Positions 1-7,707 of a stretch of DNA of 64,000 nt are shown one piece after another. Position 1 is the first letter of the stretch. Each line of letters starts with the position of its first letter. The notes beneath the pieces are model-generated. The model saw only the letters and a list, made by a program, of their open reading frames with translations, searched no databases and was not told where the DNA came from. The DNA is from CAADGU01 sp964581605 (GTDB lineage Bacteria; Chloroflexota; Anaerolineae; Promineifilales; Promineifilaceae): positions 1 through 64,000 of the forward strand of contig CAZOPF010000006.1 of NCBI GenBank assembly GCA_964581605.1. The letters are read 5' to 3'. Made by a program: the position numbers and the translations under genes.

Positions 1-85
1 TTGCATAATTCGTAATTGGGTGACAGGGTAATTAAGTAATTGGGTAATTGAGTAATTACCCAATTACCTAATTACTCAATTACTC
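1..85. repeat. Octamer tandem/inverted array (GTAATTGG family)
   Basis: The stretch is built on an 8-bp period: several GTAATTGR-type words are followed by their complement (CCAATTAC, CTAATTAC, TCAATTAC), so the transcript can form a long AU-rich hairpin. It lies directly after the stop codon of the minus-strand flavin oxidase gene. The same word family recurs at 4427-4466, 8559-8764, 10945-11003 and 59690-59752. Confidence 0.85.
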
Positions 86-1513
86 CTAAAACCCTACCTT
101 TCCCGGATTCATAATCCCGTTCGGATCAAGGCTCTTTTTAATGCGTTCCATCATCGGCCAGGCGGGGCCGTATTGGCGGCGCATGAAGCGGGAGAGTTTG
201 AGGCCCACGCCATGATGTTCGTTGATGATGCCGCCGTTGGCGAGCACGGCCGTGATCGCCGTATCCCAGATGCGGTTATGCAGCCGGATCGCCTCCTCCG
301 CCTCCTGTGGTGGTTCCGGGATAATAAAACGGCTGTACAACGATGCACCCCAGTGAAACCAGTGCGAAAAGTGGCCGATGTAATTCACATTCCAATCGGC
401 ATAGGTCTCCTCCACCGCCCGTTTTTGCGCCCAATACAACTTTTCCAGCTTGTCAAAGGTCGTCACCGTCTCTGTCGTGCCATACATCCAGGGGAAATGC
501 AGGCCGTTCGGCGGGTAATAAAAGTGGTAGCGATGATCCCACCACTTTTCGCCCGGTTCGCGCCCCAGGTCTTGCCCGCCCAATCCCAGGCAAATGTCCA
601 GCGACTTCTGTTCTTGCAGAGCGGCAATATCCGGGTCGCCATCAAAACCCATCACCATGTACGCCCCGTCCATCTCATAACCCAGCACCTTTTTCACCTG
701 CGTGGCTGTGGAGGCAGGATCATACAGACGGATGACAAAGGGGCTGAGGCGGCGGGTCATCAATTGGCGGCCCGCTTCCAGAGCGTGGCCCAAATTTTGG
801 AACAAGACCGCCCGCAGCAGCCGCGCTTCCGGCAAATAATCCACCTGCATTGTCGCTTCGGTGATGACGCCAAACGTGCCTTCCGACCCCAGGAAAAGGT
901 GGAAATAGTCCGGCCCACCGGCATGATCGGGCACATGGGGGGTGCGGATGATCTCGCCTGTGGGCAGCACAATCTCCATGCGCAGCACCATATCTTCCGC
1001 TTTGCCGTATTTGGTGCTGATGGTGCCGGAGCCACGCGGGGCCAGGTAGCCGCCCAGGGTGGCGCAGTTGGCGGAAGCGGCGTAATGGGGCAGCGTCAGC
1101 CCCTTTTCATTCAGCGCCCATTCCAGCACGGAGCCGTTGATGCCCGCTTCGGCCGTGACCGTCAGCGAGGTTTCGTCAATCTCCAGAATCCGGTTCAGCC
1201 GCTTTACGTCCAGCATGATGCCGCCAAAAATGGGTGTGGCCCCACCCTGTGAACCGGAGCCGCCACCCCAGGGCACCACCGGGATGTGATAGGTATTGGC
1301 AATTTTGAGGATTTCGGCGATTTCGACGGCCGTGCCCGGATGCACAATAAAATCGGGTAACGTCGGCTGTGCGCCCCGATCCAGCCACATTTGCGGCAGC
1401 CAAAACCAGTCAGTGGCATACACCAGCCGGTCACTCTCCCTGGTGGAGATATGCTCTTCGCCCACGACCTCTTCCAGTTCGGAGCGGATCATTTCGTGCT
1501 GTAGTGAAGTCAT
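86..1513 (-). CDS. FAD-linked oxidase, GlcD/alkylglycerone-phosphate synthase type
   Basis: 475 aa flavoprotein of the VAO/PCMH family, probably oxidising an alpha-hydroxy acid or sugar-derived alcohol in the cytosol. The FAD-binding half shows PDFIVHPGTAVEI near residue 53, the pyrophosphate loop WGGGSGSQGG near 82-91 and LGSEGTFGVITEA in the middle; the C-terminal cap ends with EHHGVG near residue 433 and the family ending DPNGIMNPGK. The HHGVG motif is typical of alkyldihydroxyacetonephosphate-synthase-like members, so either a lactate/glycolate-type dehydrogenase or an AGPS-like enzyme is possible. It is the most distal gene of the catabolic cluster that begins near 15 kb, which favours a catabolic oxidase. 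No good Shine-Dalgarno precedes the ATG at 1513; an in-frame ATG at 1492 is an alternative. Confidence 0.85.
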   Translation of the reverse strand: MTSLQHEMIRSELEEVVGEEHISTRESDRLVYATDWFWLPQMWLDRGAQPTLPDFIVHPGTAVEIAEILKIANTYHIPVVPWGGGSGSQGGATPIFGGIMLDVKRLNRILEIDETSLTVTAEAGINGSVLEWALNEKGLTLPHYAASANCATLGGYLAPRGSGTISTKYGKAEDMVLRMEIVLPTGEIIRTPHVPDHAGGPDYFHLFLGSEGTFGVITEATMQVDYLPEARLLRAVLFQNLGHALEAGRQLMTRRLSPFVIRLYDPASTATQVKKVLGYEMDGAYMVMGFDGDPDIAALQEQKSLDICLGLGGQDLGREPGEKWWDHRYHFYYPPNGLHFPWMYGTTETVTTFDKLEKLYWAQKRAVEETYADWNVNYIGHFSHWFHWGASLYSRFIIPEPPQEAEEAIRLHNRIWDTAITAVLANGGIINEHHGVGLKLSRFMRRQYGPAWPMMERIKKSLDPNGIMNPGKVGF

Positions 1514-1541
1514 AACTTAATATCGTAGTGCGTAGTTCAGC

Positions 1542-1626
1542 ACGCCTACGTGCTGCCCGTTCGCACGTGGGCGTGCGAACTCCTCTACTGACTGTTCACC
1601 GCTCACTGTTCACTGCTCACTATCTC
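1542..1626. repeat. Two perfect small hairpins plus AGTGAAC heptamer array
   Basis: Contains AGCACG-CCTA-CGTGCT (1542-1557) and GTTCGCAC-GTGGGC-GTGCGAAC (1559-1580), then a 7-bp periodic array (read on the minus strand as AGTGAGC/AGTGAAC). On the minus strand the array is read as the last codons and stop of the small membrane protein upstream, whose tail VSSEQ-stop is encoded by GTGAGCAGTGAACAGTGA. Confidence 0.75.
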
Positions 1627-2043
1627 AACTTCCGCCGCCGGCGTGATATGGCTCCAGGCGATGAAGCCGACGGTGGAAGCGAGCAACAGGTAGAAGCCAT
1701 AACGGAAGGCGGCAAAAAGCCAGGGCTGGAACATGCCCACAATACCCAGGATAATGCCACCAATCAGGATGTATTCGATGAGGCGGTACGTTTTGTAGGC
1801 CACTTTGCCATTGAGACGCAGCGCCAGCCACCAGATGGCGGAGATATAAAACAGGATGATGGAAATGAAGATGGACAGGAAACCGATACCACTGAGCAGG
1901 GCATTGCGGTTCAACTGCTCCTCAGGAAAGCTGGCCGTCACAGCCGGGGCCGCAAAAAGCCCAAAGAGCAAAAAGAGCACGGCCGTGATCGGCAATCCTA
2001 TCGGTACACGGCGTTTGGGGGGGGTGGGGGGTTGGTCAGTCAT
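1603..2043 (-). CDS. Small four-helix membrane protein, unknown function
   Basis: 146 aa hydrophobic protein that I do not recognise. A short basic, proline-rich N-terminus (TPPKRRVPIG) is followed by four likely membrane helices at roughly residues 16-36, 48-68, 88-108 and 113-130, with the loop WWLALRLNGKVAYKTYR between helices 2 and 3. It sits between the Gfo/Idh/MocA gene and the flavin oxidase on the same strand. Its last residues VSSEQ and the stop codon are encoded by a copy of the dispersed AGTGAAC repeat, so the natural C-terminus may have been replaced or extended by repeat insertion. No catalytic motif is visible. Confidence 0.6.
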   Translation of the reverse strand: MTDQPPTPPKRRVPIGLPITAVLFLLFGLFAAPAVTASFPEEQLNRNALLSGIGFLSIFISIILFYISAIWWLALRLNGKVAYKTYRLIEYILIGGIILGIVGMFQPWLFAAFRYGFYLLLASTVGFIAWSHITPAAEVEIVSSEQ

Positions 2044-2044
2044 T

Positions 2045-2116
2045 ATTGAGACTAGAGATTGGAGATTAGTGATTGGAGATTAGAGGGGCAATCTCCAATC
2101 TCTAATCTCTGATCTC
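2045..2116. repeat. Heptamer tandem/inverted array (GAGATTA family)
   Basis: Period of 7 bp: GAGATTG, GAGATTA, GTGATTG, GAGATTA, GAGGGGC, then the complementary AATCTCC, AATCTCT, AATCTCT, GATCTCT. It forms a stem of about 30 bp between two minus-strand genes and abuts the stop codon (TAA) of the oxidoreductase gene. A second member is the perfect palindrome at 61946-61975. Confidence 0.85.
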
Positions 2117-3307
2117 TTAATATCGAATGTCTACCTGCCGCTTCGTCTCCGCCGATTGTACGATGGCGTCACAGATAACGGCCGCCTTGTAACCATCTGC
2201 AAACGTCGCTCCGTGTGGGCCAACTTCACGGCCGTTGACGATGCAGTCCAGCAAGTGGGTGATCTCGTGGATGAAGGTATGTTCCCATCCGATCATATGC
2301 CCGTGCGGCCACCAATTTTCCCACCAGGGATGGTAGCCCTCGGAGATAAGCACATTGTGGAAACCTTGCGTCTCCTTTGGCTGCTCACCAACCCAAAACA
2401 CCTCCAACTCATTCATCCGTTCCAGGTTAAAGCGAATGCTGCCCTTTTCGCCGTTGATCTCGAAGCAGTTGGAATTTTTGTGCCCCCCGGCAAAACGGGT
2501 GGCCTCAAGGGTACCCACTGCGCCATTGGCGAATTCCACGCAGGCTACAAAAGCGTCGTCCACATCCACTTTAGCCATACGCCCATCAGCGGACGGCCGT
2601 TCTGGGATAAAGGTTTTGCTCATCGCCGCCACGCCGGTTATATCGCCCACCAGGTAATGGGCCAGGTCAATAATGTGTGCGCCCAGGTCGCCCAATGAGC
2701 CAGACCCGGCCACCTTCTTGTCCAGCCGCCAGATGTGGGGCGTGCCGTAATGGGGCATAATCCACTCCTGCAAATAGACCGCCCGCCAGTGGTAAATCTG
2801 CCCCAGCGCGCCGCTGTCAATCAGGTTGCGAATTTGGCGCACGGCGGGCACAAAGCGGTAGTTAAAGGCCACCATGTGTTTCACACCCGCTTTTTCCACC
2901 GCATCCAGCATCATTTTGGACTCTTCGGCCGTGCGCCCCAACGGTTTTTCACACAGGATATGTTTGCCAGCGGCCGCCGCCGCGATGCACGGTTCGGCAT
3001 GGGCATCATTGGGGCCACCGTTGTCAAATAGCTGCACGTCAGGGTCATTCACCTGCTCGCGCCAATCGGTGGTGTATTTGCTGTAGCCGTAGCGCCGGGC
3101 AGCATCGCGCACGGCCGTTTCGCTGCGCCCACTCACCGACACCATCTTGGGAATGGCCGGGGGTGGGTACATCATATAGGGAATGGTCTTAAAGGCGTTG
3201 GAGTGCGCCTTGCCCATAAAGGCGTAGCCCAACATGCCCACGCCCACTTCAGGAATATCGCCGGACGCCGCCGCCCCGGCCATACTGGTAAAGGATTGTT
3301 CGCTCAT
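2117..3307 (-). CDS. Gfo/Idh/MocA-family NAD(P)-dependent sugar dehydrogenase
   Basis: 396 aa cytosolic oxidoreductase acting on a sugar, inositol or sugar-acid hydroxyl. The N-terminal Rossmann motif reads GVGMLGYAFMGKAH (residues ~21-34), and the conserved EKP (ILCEKPLGRTAEE, Lys near 120) marks the catalytic/cofactor region; the C-terminal half follows the family alpha/beta fold with GSLGDLGAHIIDLAHYL. I chose the ATG at 3307 because it has an AGGAGA ribosome site six bases upstream; a longer reading from 3370 would run into an inverted repeat. It follows a sugar isomerase gene in the catabolic cluster, suggesting paired dehydrogenation and isomerisation. Substrate not predictable. Confidence 0.9.
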   Translation of the reverse strand: MSEQSFTSMAGAAASGDIPEVGVGMLGYAFMGKAHSNAFKTIPYMMYPPPAIPKMVSVSGRSETAVRDAARRYGYSKYTTDWREQVNDPDVQLFDNGGPNDAHAEPCIAAAAAGKHILCEKPLGRTAEESKMMLDAVEKAGVKHMVAFNYRFVPAVRQIRNLIDSGALGQIYHWRAVYLQEWIMPHYGTPHIWRLDKKVAGSGSLGDLGAHIIDLAHYLVGDITGVAAMSKTFIPERPSADGRMAKVDVDDAFVACVEFANGAVGTLEATRFAGGHKNSNCFEINGEKGSIRFNLERMNELEVFWVGEQPKETQGFHNVLISEGYHPWWENWWPHGHMIGWEHTFIHEITHLLDCIVNGREVGPHGATFADGYKAAVICDAIVQSAETKRQVDIRY

Positions 3308-3324
3308 GGTTTCTCCTGGTTGGA

Positions 3325-3388
3325 GGGGCGAGGCAGCCGGGTAAAACATTTGCCGCTTCGGGAAACTCATTCCCGGCTGCCTCGCCCC
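3325..3388. repeat. 17-bp perfect inverted repeat at a gene junction
   Basis: Arms GGGGCGAGGCAGCCGGG (3325-3341) and its exact reverse complement (3372-3388) enclose 30 nt. It fills the gap between the isomerase gene (stop 3395) and the oxidoreductase start (3307). It may be an intercistronic stabiliser, an attenuator or a REP-like mobile hairpin; no U-tract follows, so a simple terminator is less likely. Confidence 0.8.
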
Positions 3389-3394
3389 TACGAG

Positions 3395-4396
3395 TTATTC
3401 TTTTGCAAACGCCGCATCAAACGCCACCGCTGAAGGCGCAAAGTCCAGCCGTTTCACAAAGGCGCACGCTTCCGTCGCGCCGTGTTCCCGATCCATGCCG
3501 CCATCTTCCCATTCCACCGACAGCGGGCCGTTGTACCCAATCTGGTTCAGGGCGCGGATGATCTCCTCAAAGTTGATGGAGCCACGCCCCAACGAGCGGA
3601 AATCCCAGAAGCGGCGGGAATCACCAAAGTTGAGATGGCCGCCAAACACGCCCGCTTCCGTGGGCCGGGACGACCAGTACACATCTTTCATATGCACATG
3701 GAAAATGCGGGCCGCAAATTTGCGGATGAAGGCCACGTAATCTACCCCCTGGTAGCCAAAGTGGCTGGGGTCATAGTTGAAACCAAAGGCGGGGTGGTTG
3801 TTCACGGCCGTCAGCGCATTCTCCGCACTGGCAATATCAAAGGCGATCTCCGTGGGGTGGACTTCCAGGGCAAACTTCACCCCTTCCTGGCTGAATACAT
3901 CCAGAATCGGCGTCCACAGTTGGGCAAACAGCGCCAGCCCCCGCTCCAGAAAATCGGCCGGGTTGGGCGGGAAGGAGTAGACCATGTGCCAGACCGGGGA
4001 GCCGGTAAAACCGGGCACCACGTTGACGCCCAGTTTAGCCGCCGCCCGCGCCGTGTTTTTCATCTCCTCGGCTGCACGAGAGCGCACACCATCTTCACGG
4101 CCGTCGCCCCACAAGCGATCCGGCAAGATGCTCTTGTGCCGCTCATCAATACGGTCACACACCGCCTGCCCCACCAGGTGGTTGCTGATGGCAAACACCT
4201 GCAGGCCATGTTTTTCCAGAATATCGCGGCGAGAGCGGATGTAAGCGTCATCACTAAGCGCCTTGTCCACCTCAAAGTGGTCGCCCCAACAGGCGATTTC
4301 CACCCCATCATACCCAAACGATTTCGCCTTGGCGCAAATCGTATCAAAGGTCAGGTCGGCCCATTGGCCGGTGAATAAAGTAACTGGTCTTGGCAT
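3395..4396 (-). CDS. Sugar phosphate isomerase/epimerase (AP endonuclease 2-like TIM barrel)
   Basis: 333 aa TIM barrel of the xylose-isomerase-like family. The probable metal ligands of this family are visible: Glu in FALEVHPTEIAFD, Asp and His in FNYDPSHFGYQGVDY, His in IFHVHMKDV, and Glu in LSVEWEDGGMDREH. It opens with a strong AGGAGG site just before the ATG. It is longer than the second isomerase of this cluster (7682-8545) and not closely similar to it, so the two probably act at different steps. Metal-dependent isomerisation or epimerisation of a keto sugar or inosose is the likely reaction; some relatives are dehydratases or decarboxylases. Confidence 0.85.
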   Translation of the reverse strand: MPRPVTLFTGQWADLTFDTICAKAKSFGYDGVEIACWGDHFEVDKALSDDAYIRSRRDILEKHGLQVFAISNHLVGQAVCDRIDERHKSILPDRLWGDGREDGVRSRAAEEMKNTARAAAKLGVNVVPGFTGSPVWHMVYSFPPNPADFLERGLALFAQLWTPILDVFSQEGVKFALEVHPTEIAFDIASAENALTAVNNHPAFGFNYDPSHFGYQGVDYVAFIRKFAARIFHVHMKDVYWSSRPTEAGVFGGHLNFGDSRRFWDFRSLGRGSINFEEIIRALNQIGYNGPLSVEWEDGGMDREHGATEACAFVKRLDFAPSAVAFDAAFAKE

Positions 4397-4426
4397 GTTT
4401 TTCCTCCTAATGGAAGGTAGTTGAGT

Positions 4427-4466
4427 AATTGCGTAATTGAGTAATTACGTAATTGCTCAATTACTT
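4427..4466. repeat. Octamer tandem/inverted array (GTAATTG family)
   Basis: Words GTAATTGC, GTAATTGA, GTAATTAC, GTAATTGC, TCAATTAC with 8-bp period. On the minus strand the stop codon TAA of the VOC gene is the first TAA of the array (AAG-TAA-TTG). Confidence 0.8.
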
Positions 4467-4844
4467 TTCTAATTCCAAATAATCACCAACAATCGTTGTA
4501 AATTCGATATTGTTACCAAACGGGTCGCGGCAGAAGAAGCGCGGCCGGCCGGGGATTGTTTCGGGGCTTTGGGGTTCATAACCGGCTGCCCGCAACCTGT
4601 CCCGTATTGCCGCTACGTCATCCACCACCAGACAAAAGTGACGGCCGCTGTGGTTATCCACATCCTCCTCGGCAAAACAATGTAACTCCTGCTCGCCGAT
4701 GCCGAACCACACCAGATCAAGGTGCTGAATGGATTGTGGCACGGGCTTTTCCGTCAGGCCCAACAGCCCACCATAAAACGCCTGTGCCTGCTGCCGACTT
4801 TCTGCGCCGGGAGGTCTAGGGATTGAAACGTGTTGAATGTACAT
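4461..4844 (-). CDS. VOC-family (glyoxalase/dioxygenase-like) protein
   Basis: 127 aa single vicinal-oxygen-chelate domain. The paired beta-alpha-beta-beta-beta modules are recognisable: IQHVSIPRPPG at the start, QAFYGGLLGLTEK, the metal-ligand region SGRHFCLVVDDV in the middle and PFGNNIEFTT near the end, giving candidate His/Glu ligands. Members are lyases, isomerases or dioxygenases on small keto or thiol compounds, and the sequence alone does not decide. It lies between the cupin and isomerase genes of the catabolic cluster, so a rearrangement of a pathway intermediate is plausible. The stop codon belongs to the adjacent GTAATTG array. Confidence 0.8.
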   Translation of the reverse strand: MYIQHVSIPRPPGAESRQQAQAFYGGLLGLTEKPVPQSIQHLDLVWFGIGEQELHCFAEEDVDNHSGRHFCLVVDDVAAIRDRLRAAGYEPQSPETIPGRPRFFCRDPFGNNIEFTTIVGDYLELEK

Positions 4845-4850
4845 AGTCGT

Positions 4851-4891
4851 TACCGCCCACTGCTAACCGCTTACTGCCCACTGCTCACTAC
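4851..4891. repeat. AGTGAGC/AGTGGGC heptamer array
   Basis: Plus-strand reading ACCGCCCACTGCTAACCGCTTACTGCCC and onwards has a 7-bp rhythm of the AGTGAGC family, between the VOC start and the cupin stop. The array begins immediately after the cupin stop codon. Confidence 0.65.
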
Positions 4892-5286
4892 CGTAACGAC
4901 CGCCACGGCTCTTGATGCCCCATTTCCACCGCCACATACCCACCCTCGCCATCACATGGACCGAGAACGACCATAAGTTTGGCGGGCTGGCTGCCGGTGT
5001 TGAAGGAGGCGTGAACGATGTCCGCGTCAATAAAAATCGAATCGCCGGGTTGTAAAATCTGTTTCTGGTCTTCCAACCACTGCTCAATTTGCCCGGACAG
5101 GACGGTGATCACCTCTTCCTGGCGGGGGTGTTTGTGGAAGTTGTGCCCCATGCCCGGCTTGAGCGTCACTTCCATGACGGTGATGTCCGTTGTGCCTGTC
5201 GTGGAGGGGCGGCTGATCCAGCCCAATTCGCCCCAATCGAGTTGTTCGCGGTCAACTTGGGCGCTGGTGATGAATTTACCTTTCAT
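4888..5286 (-). CDS. Single-domain cupin protein
   Basis: 132 aa cupin_2 protein. Motif 1 (GMGHNFHKHPRQEEVITVLSG, with His, His and Glu as candidate metal ligands) lies near residues 45-65 and motif 2 (QPGDSIFIDADIVHASFN, with the third His) near 78-95. Strong GGAGG site in front of the ATG. Small cupins of this type often act as sugar-acid isomerases, dioxygenases or metabolite sensors. Within this cluster it would most simply handle a keto or uronate intermediate, but no substrate can be assigned. Confidence 0.85.
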   Translation of the reverse strand: MKGKFITSAQVDREQLDWGELGWISRPSTTGTTDITVMEVTLKPGMGHNFHKHPRQEEVITVLSGQIEQWLEDQKQILQPGDSIFIDADIVHASFNTGSQPAKLMVVLGPCDGEGGYVAVEMGHQEPWRSLR

Positions 5287-5301
5287 ATGCCTCCATGTTT
5301 C

Positions 5302-5336
5302 AAACCTGACAGGTCTTCCCAGACCTGTCAGGTTTT
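5302..5336. repeat. Perfect hairpin, AAACCTGACAGGTCT arms
   Basis: 15-bp arms (5302-5316 and 5321-5335) with loop TCCC. The same arm sequence forms the hairpin at 23477-23510, so this is a dispersed element. It could terminate transcription on either strand; here it sits after the stop codon of the minus-strand TIM-barrel gene. Confidence 0.85.
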
Positions 5337-5339
5337 GTC

Positions 5340-6170
5340 CTACGGCCGTAGCCTCTTAAACCGTCTCGCCTGTTCTTCAATGGCCGGTTCAACGGCCAGC
5401 CGCTCAATGCTGGACGCGCCAAAGAATCCGGCAATGCCCTCGGTGTGGTCAAAGATGTATTGCGCGTCTTCCGGCTCGGCGATGGGGCCACCATGACACA
5501 AAACGATGATGTCCGGGTTGACGGCAACGGCCGCGTCGCGCATCGCCTGTACCCGTTGGGCCGATTCGTCCAGCGTCAGCGCCGTTTGCGCGCCAATGGC
5601 CCCTTTGGTCGTCAGCCCCATGTGCGGCACGAGGACATCGGCCCCGGCTTCAGCCATCTGGCGGGCCTCGTCCGGCGTAAAGACGTAGGGGCAGGTGAGC
5701 ATGTCCAGCTTGTGCGCTTCGTGGATCATCTGCACCTCCAGGTCATAGCCCATGCCCGTCTCTTCAAACCCCTGGCGAATGGTGCCGTCAAACAGGCCAA
5801 CGGTGGGGAAATTTTGCACGCCGTCAAAGCCCATCTCCTTCAACTGTTTCAGGAACACGGGCATGAGGCGGAACGGGTCGGTGCCACAAACACCGGCTAA
5901 CACCATCGTATTTTTGACCACCGGCAGCACTTCGGCAGCCATTTCCACGACGATGGCGTTGGCGTCGCCGTAGGGCAGCAGCCCGGCCAGGCTGCCCCGC
6001 CCGGCCATACGATACCGGCCGCTGTTGTAGATGATGATCAAATCCACCCCACCGCGCTCGGCAAATTTGGCGGAGATGCCCGTGCCCGCGCCCGCGCCAA
6101 TGATGGCACGGCCGTTTGCCACGTTGTCACGCAGTCTTCGCAGGGCTTCGGTTCGTGGTATGAATGGCAT
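5340..6170 (-). CDS. PEP-hydrolase-family TIM-barrel protein (Tm-1 C-terminal-domain homologue)
   Basis: 276 aa, typical full length for the phosphoenolpyruvate/phosphonopyruvate hydrolase-like family. Recognisable blocks: AIIGAGAGTGISAKFAERGG near residues 23-42, IIIYNSGRYRMAGRGSLAG, VLAGVCGTDPFR, GFDGVQNFPTVGLFDG, and VLCHGGPIAEPEDA in the C-terminal half. The biochemical activity of this family is not firmly established; members are named from weak similarity to phosphonopyruvate-cleaving enzymes. It is the next gene after the UPF0261 gene, the same two domains that are fused in the plant Tm-1 protein. That pairing argues for one joint function in the catabolic pathway. Confidence 0.85.
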   Translation of the reverse strand: MPFIPRTEALRRLRDNVANGRAIIGAGAGTGISAKFAERGGVDLIIIYNSGRYRMAGRGSLAGLLPYGDANAIVVEMAAEVLPVVKNTMVLAGVCGTDPFRLMPVFLKQLKEMGFDGVQNFPTVGLFDGTIRQGFEETGMGYDLEVQMIHEAHKLDMLTCPYVFTPDEARQMAEAGADVLVPHMGLTTKGAIGAQTALTLDESAQRVQAMRDAAVAVNPDIIVLCHGGPIAEPEDAQYIFDHTEGIAGFFGASSIERLAVEPAIEEQARRFKRLRP

Positions 6171-6190
6171 GTTTTCCTTGTCCTAAATGA

Positions 6191-6350
6191 CTACAACAGA
6201 TAAAGAAATCAANNNNNNNNNNNNNNNNNNNNNNNNNNNNNNNNNNNNNNNNNNNNNNNNNNNNNNNNNNNNNNNNNNNNNNNNNNNNNNNNNNNNNNNN
6301 NNNNNNNNNNNNGATAAAGAAATCAATGGATAAAGAAATTTGTTGTTTAC
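6191..6350. repeat. GATAAAGAAATCAA tandem repeat interrupted by scaffold gap
   Basis: Before the gap the sequence reads CTACAACAGATAAAGAAATCAA, after it GATAAAGAAATCAATGGATAAAGAAATT. The same word, inverted, ends the inner arm of the palindromic element at 43850-43979. The repeat probably caused the assembly break. Confidence 0.75.
6213..6312. other. Assembly gap of 100 N
   Basis: Exactly 100 undetermined bases, a conventional scaffold-join length, so the true distance is unknown. The gap separates the UPF0261 stop (6351) from the TIM-barrel start (6170); additional genes could be missing here. Confidence 0.98.
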
Positions 6351-7562
6351 TTAAATCCGTTGTACGAACTCCCATAACTTGCCCGTCACTGCCTCGGCGA
6401 ACACAGTATCATTGATGTTGCAGCCCAGTTCGTAGACCGGGATGCCAGGGCGGGCGTGGGTTTTGATCGCGTCAAACAAAGCGCGGTCGGCTTCAGGCCA
6501 CCAGAATTCGCCGCCGGGTGAATCGAGAATGGAGATGCCGTGCAGGGGCAGGAAAAAGGCGACCGGGGCCGCCGATTGGTTCGCTTTTTCGGCCAGAATC
6601 CGCCCCAGTTCGGCGTTTTCCTCTGGCGTGGTGCGCATCAGGGTAACGTTGGGGTTCCAGTAGTAAAATTTGCGGTCTTTGTACCTGGCGGGCACACTGT
6701 CCGGCCCCCAAAAGTTGACCATATCCAGGCAGCCGGGGGCGATCACCTGCGGTAGATTTTGCCGGGCGGCCGCATCCATCCGTTTCGGCCCGGCGGTCAG
6801 GAAGCCGCCTACCAGTTCGTCTGCCCATTCGGTGGTGGTGAGGTCCAACACGGCCGTGAAATACCCCTCATCAATCAAACTCTCCATCGTGCGCCCGCCC
6901 GTGCCGGTGGCGTGGAAAACAAGCGTCTCGTAACCCAGTTCGTCCAGAATAGCCCGGCACTGGTCTACCAGCTTCGTGGTATTGCCAAACATGGAGGCAG
7001 CGATCAACGGTTTTACCTCGATGGGAGGCACGGCCGTATCTACCATCCCCACTATCGCCCCCACCGCATGGGCAAAAATGGGCGCACTGATCCGGTTCAC
7101 CCCGGCCACATCCACCACCGAGGGGATGAGGACAATGTCTTTCGTGCCCACGTAAGCGGTTGTATCGCCTGCGGCCAGGGTGCTGACCATCACTTTGGGG
7201 AAACCGATGGGCAACTGGCGCATGGCGGCCGTAGCAATCACCGTGCCCGCCGAGCCGCCCATGCCCAGGATACCGTCAATTTTGCCTTCGTCGTACAACT
7301 TTTTGATGATGGTGGCGATGCCGGTGGTCATGGTGGCTACGGCCGTGCCCCGATCCCCTCCGGCGCGCAAATCGGCCAGCGCACGGCCGCCCGCCTGCGC
7401 CACCACATCGGCGTCAATTTCCGGCGCAAAAGCCGGTTCACCCATGATGCCCGTGTTGATAACCAATACCCCACAGCCGCGCCGCAGCAGTTCACTTTTG
7501 ACAAAAGCAAACTCCGCTCCTTTTGTGTCTAATGCGCCTACCAGGGCAATTGTCTTACTCAT
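6351..7562 (-). CDS. UPF0261 / Tm-1-like ATP-binding protein
   Basis: 403 aa from the ATG at 7562 (MSKTIALVGALDTKGAEF), which is where the family normally begins; a longer reading to 7658 would add a non-family tail crossing palindromic DNA. Diagnostic stretches: GALDTKGAEFAFVKSELLRRG at the start, ILGMGGSAGTVIATAAMR, FHATGTGGRTMESLIDEG and DLTTTEWADELVGG in the middle, VIAPGCLDMVNFWG and RTTPEENAELGRILAEK near the end. Plant and fungal homologues carry this domain fused to a TIM barrel; the tomato protein is an ATP-binding antiviral factor. Here the two parts are separate neighbouring genes inside a sugar-catabolism cluster, suggesting a metabolic ancestral role, perhaps ATP-dependent activation of a carboxylate. 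Confidence 0.9.
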   Translation of the reverse strand: MSKTIALVGALDTKGAEFAFVKSELLRRGCGVLVINTGIMGEPAFAPEIDADVVAQAGGRALADLRAGGDRGTAVATMTTGIATIIKKLYDEGKIDGILGMGGSAGTVIATAAMRQLPIGFPKVMVSTLAAGDTTAYVGTKDIVLIPSVVDVAGVNRISAPIFAHAVGAIVGMVDTAVPPIEVKPLIAASMFGNTTKLVDQCRAILDELGYETLVFHATGTGGRTMESLIDEGYFTAVLDLTTTEWADELVGGFLTAGPKRMDAAARQNLPQVIAPGCLDMVNFWGPDSVPARYKDRKFYYWNPNVTLMRTTPEENAELGRILAEKANQSAAPVAFFLPLHGISILDSPGGEFWWPEADRALFDAIKTHARPGIPVYELGCNINDTVFAEAVTGKLWEFVQRI

Positions 7563-7618
7563 CCTGATTTTCCCACTATTTGTGCCAGTTGCCGCCGAAT
7601 GGAATTCGGCGTCTGTTA

Positions 7619-7707
7619 TATGAAACCGGCTAAAGCCGGTTGTGGGCGATTCCAACAACGCGCTTCAGCGCGTTTCGCATCTCAGCCTGGGGATTCCATC
7701 CCCAGGA
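7619..7707. repeat. Cluster of three small palindromes
   Basis: AACCGGC-TAAA-GCCGGTT, ACGCGCT-TC-AGCGCGT and CCTGGGGAT-TCC-ATCCCCAGG follow one another between the UPF0261 start and the epimerase stop. The last one overlaps the epimerase gene and encodes its tail GMESPG before the stop. They look like REP-type hairpins rather than a terminator. Confidence 0.75.

Noticed and set aside
173..1252. Long open frame on the plus strand opposite the flavin oxidase
   Set aside because: It mirrors a well-supported minus-strand gene, lacks a ribosome site and has no recognisable domain; GC-rich codon use creates such mirrors.
3482..4378. 298-codon plus-strand frame opposite the isomerase
   Set aside because: Exactly shadows the TIM-barrel gene whose metal ligands and ribosome site are clear.
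4461..4844. Antibiotic-resistance (bleomycin/fosfomycin) role of the VOC protein
   Set aside because: Nothing beyond the generic fold supports it and the neighbours are metabolic.
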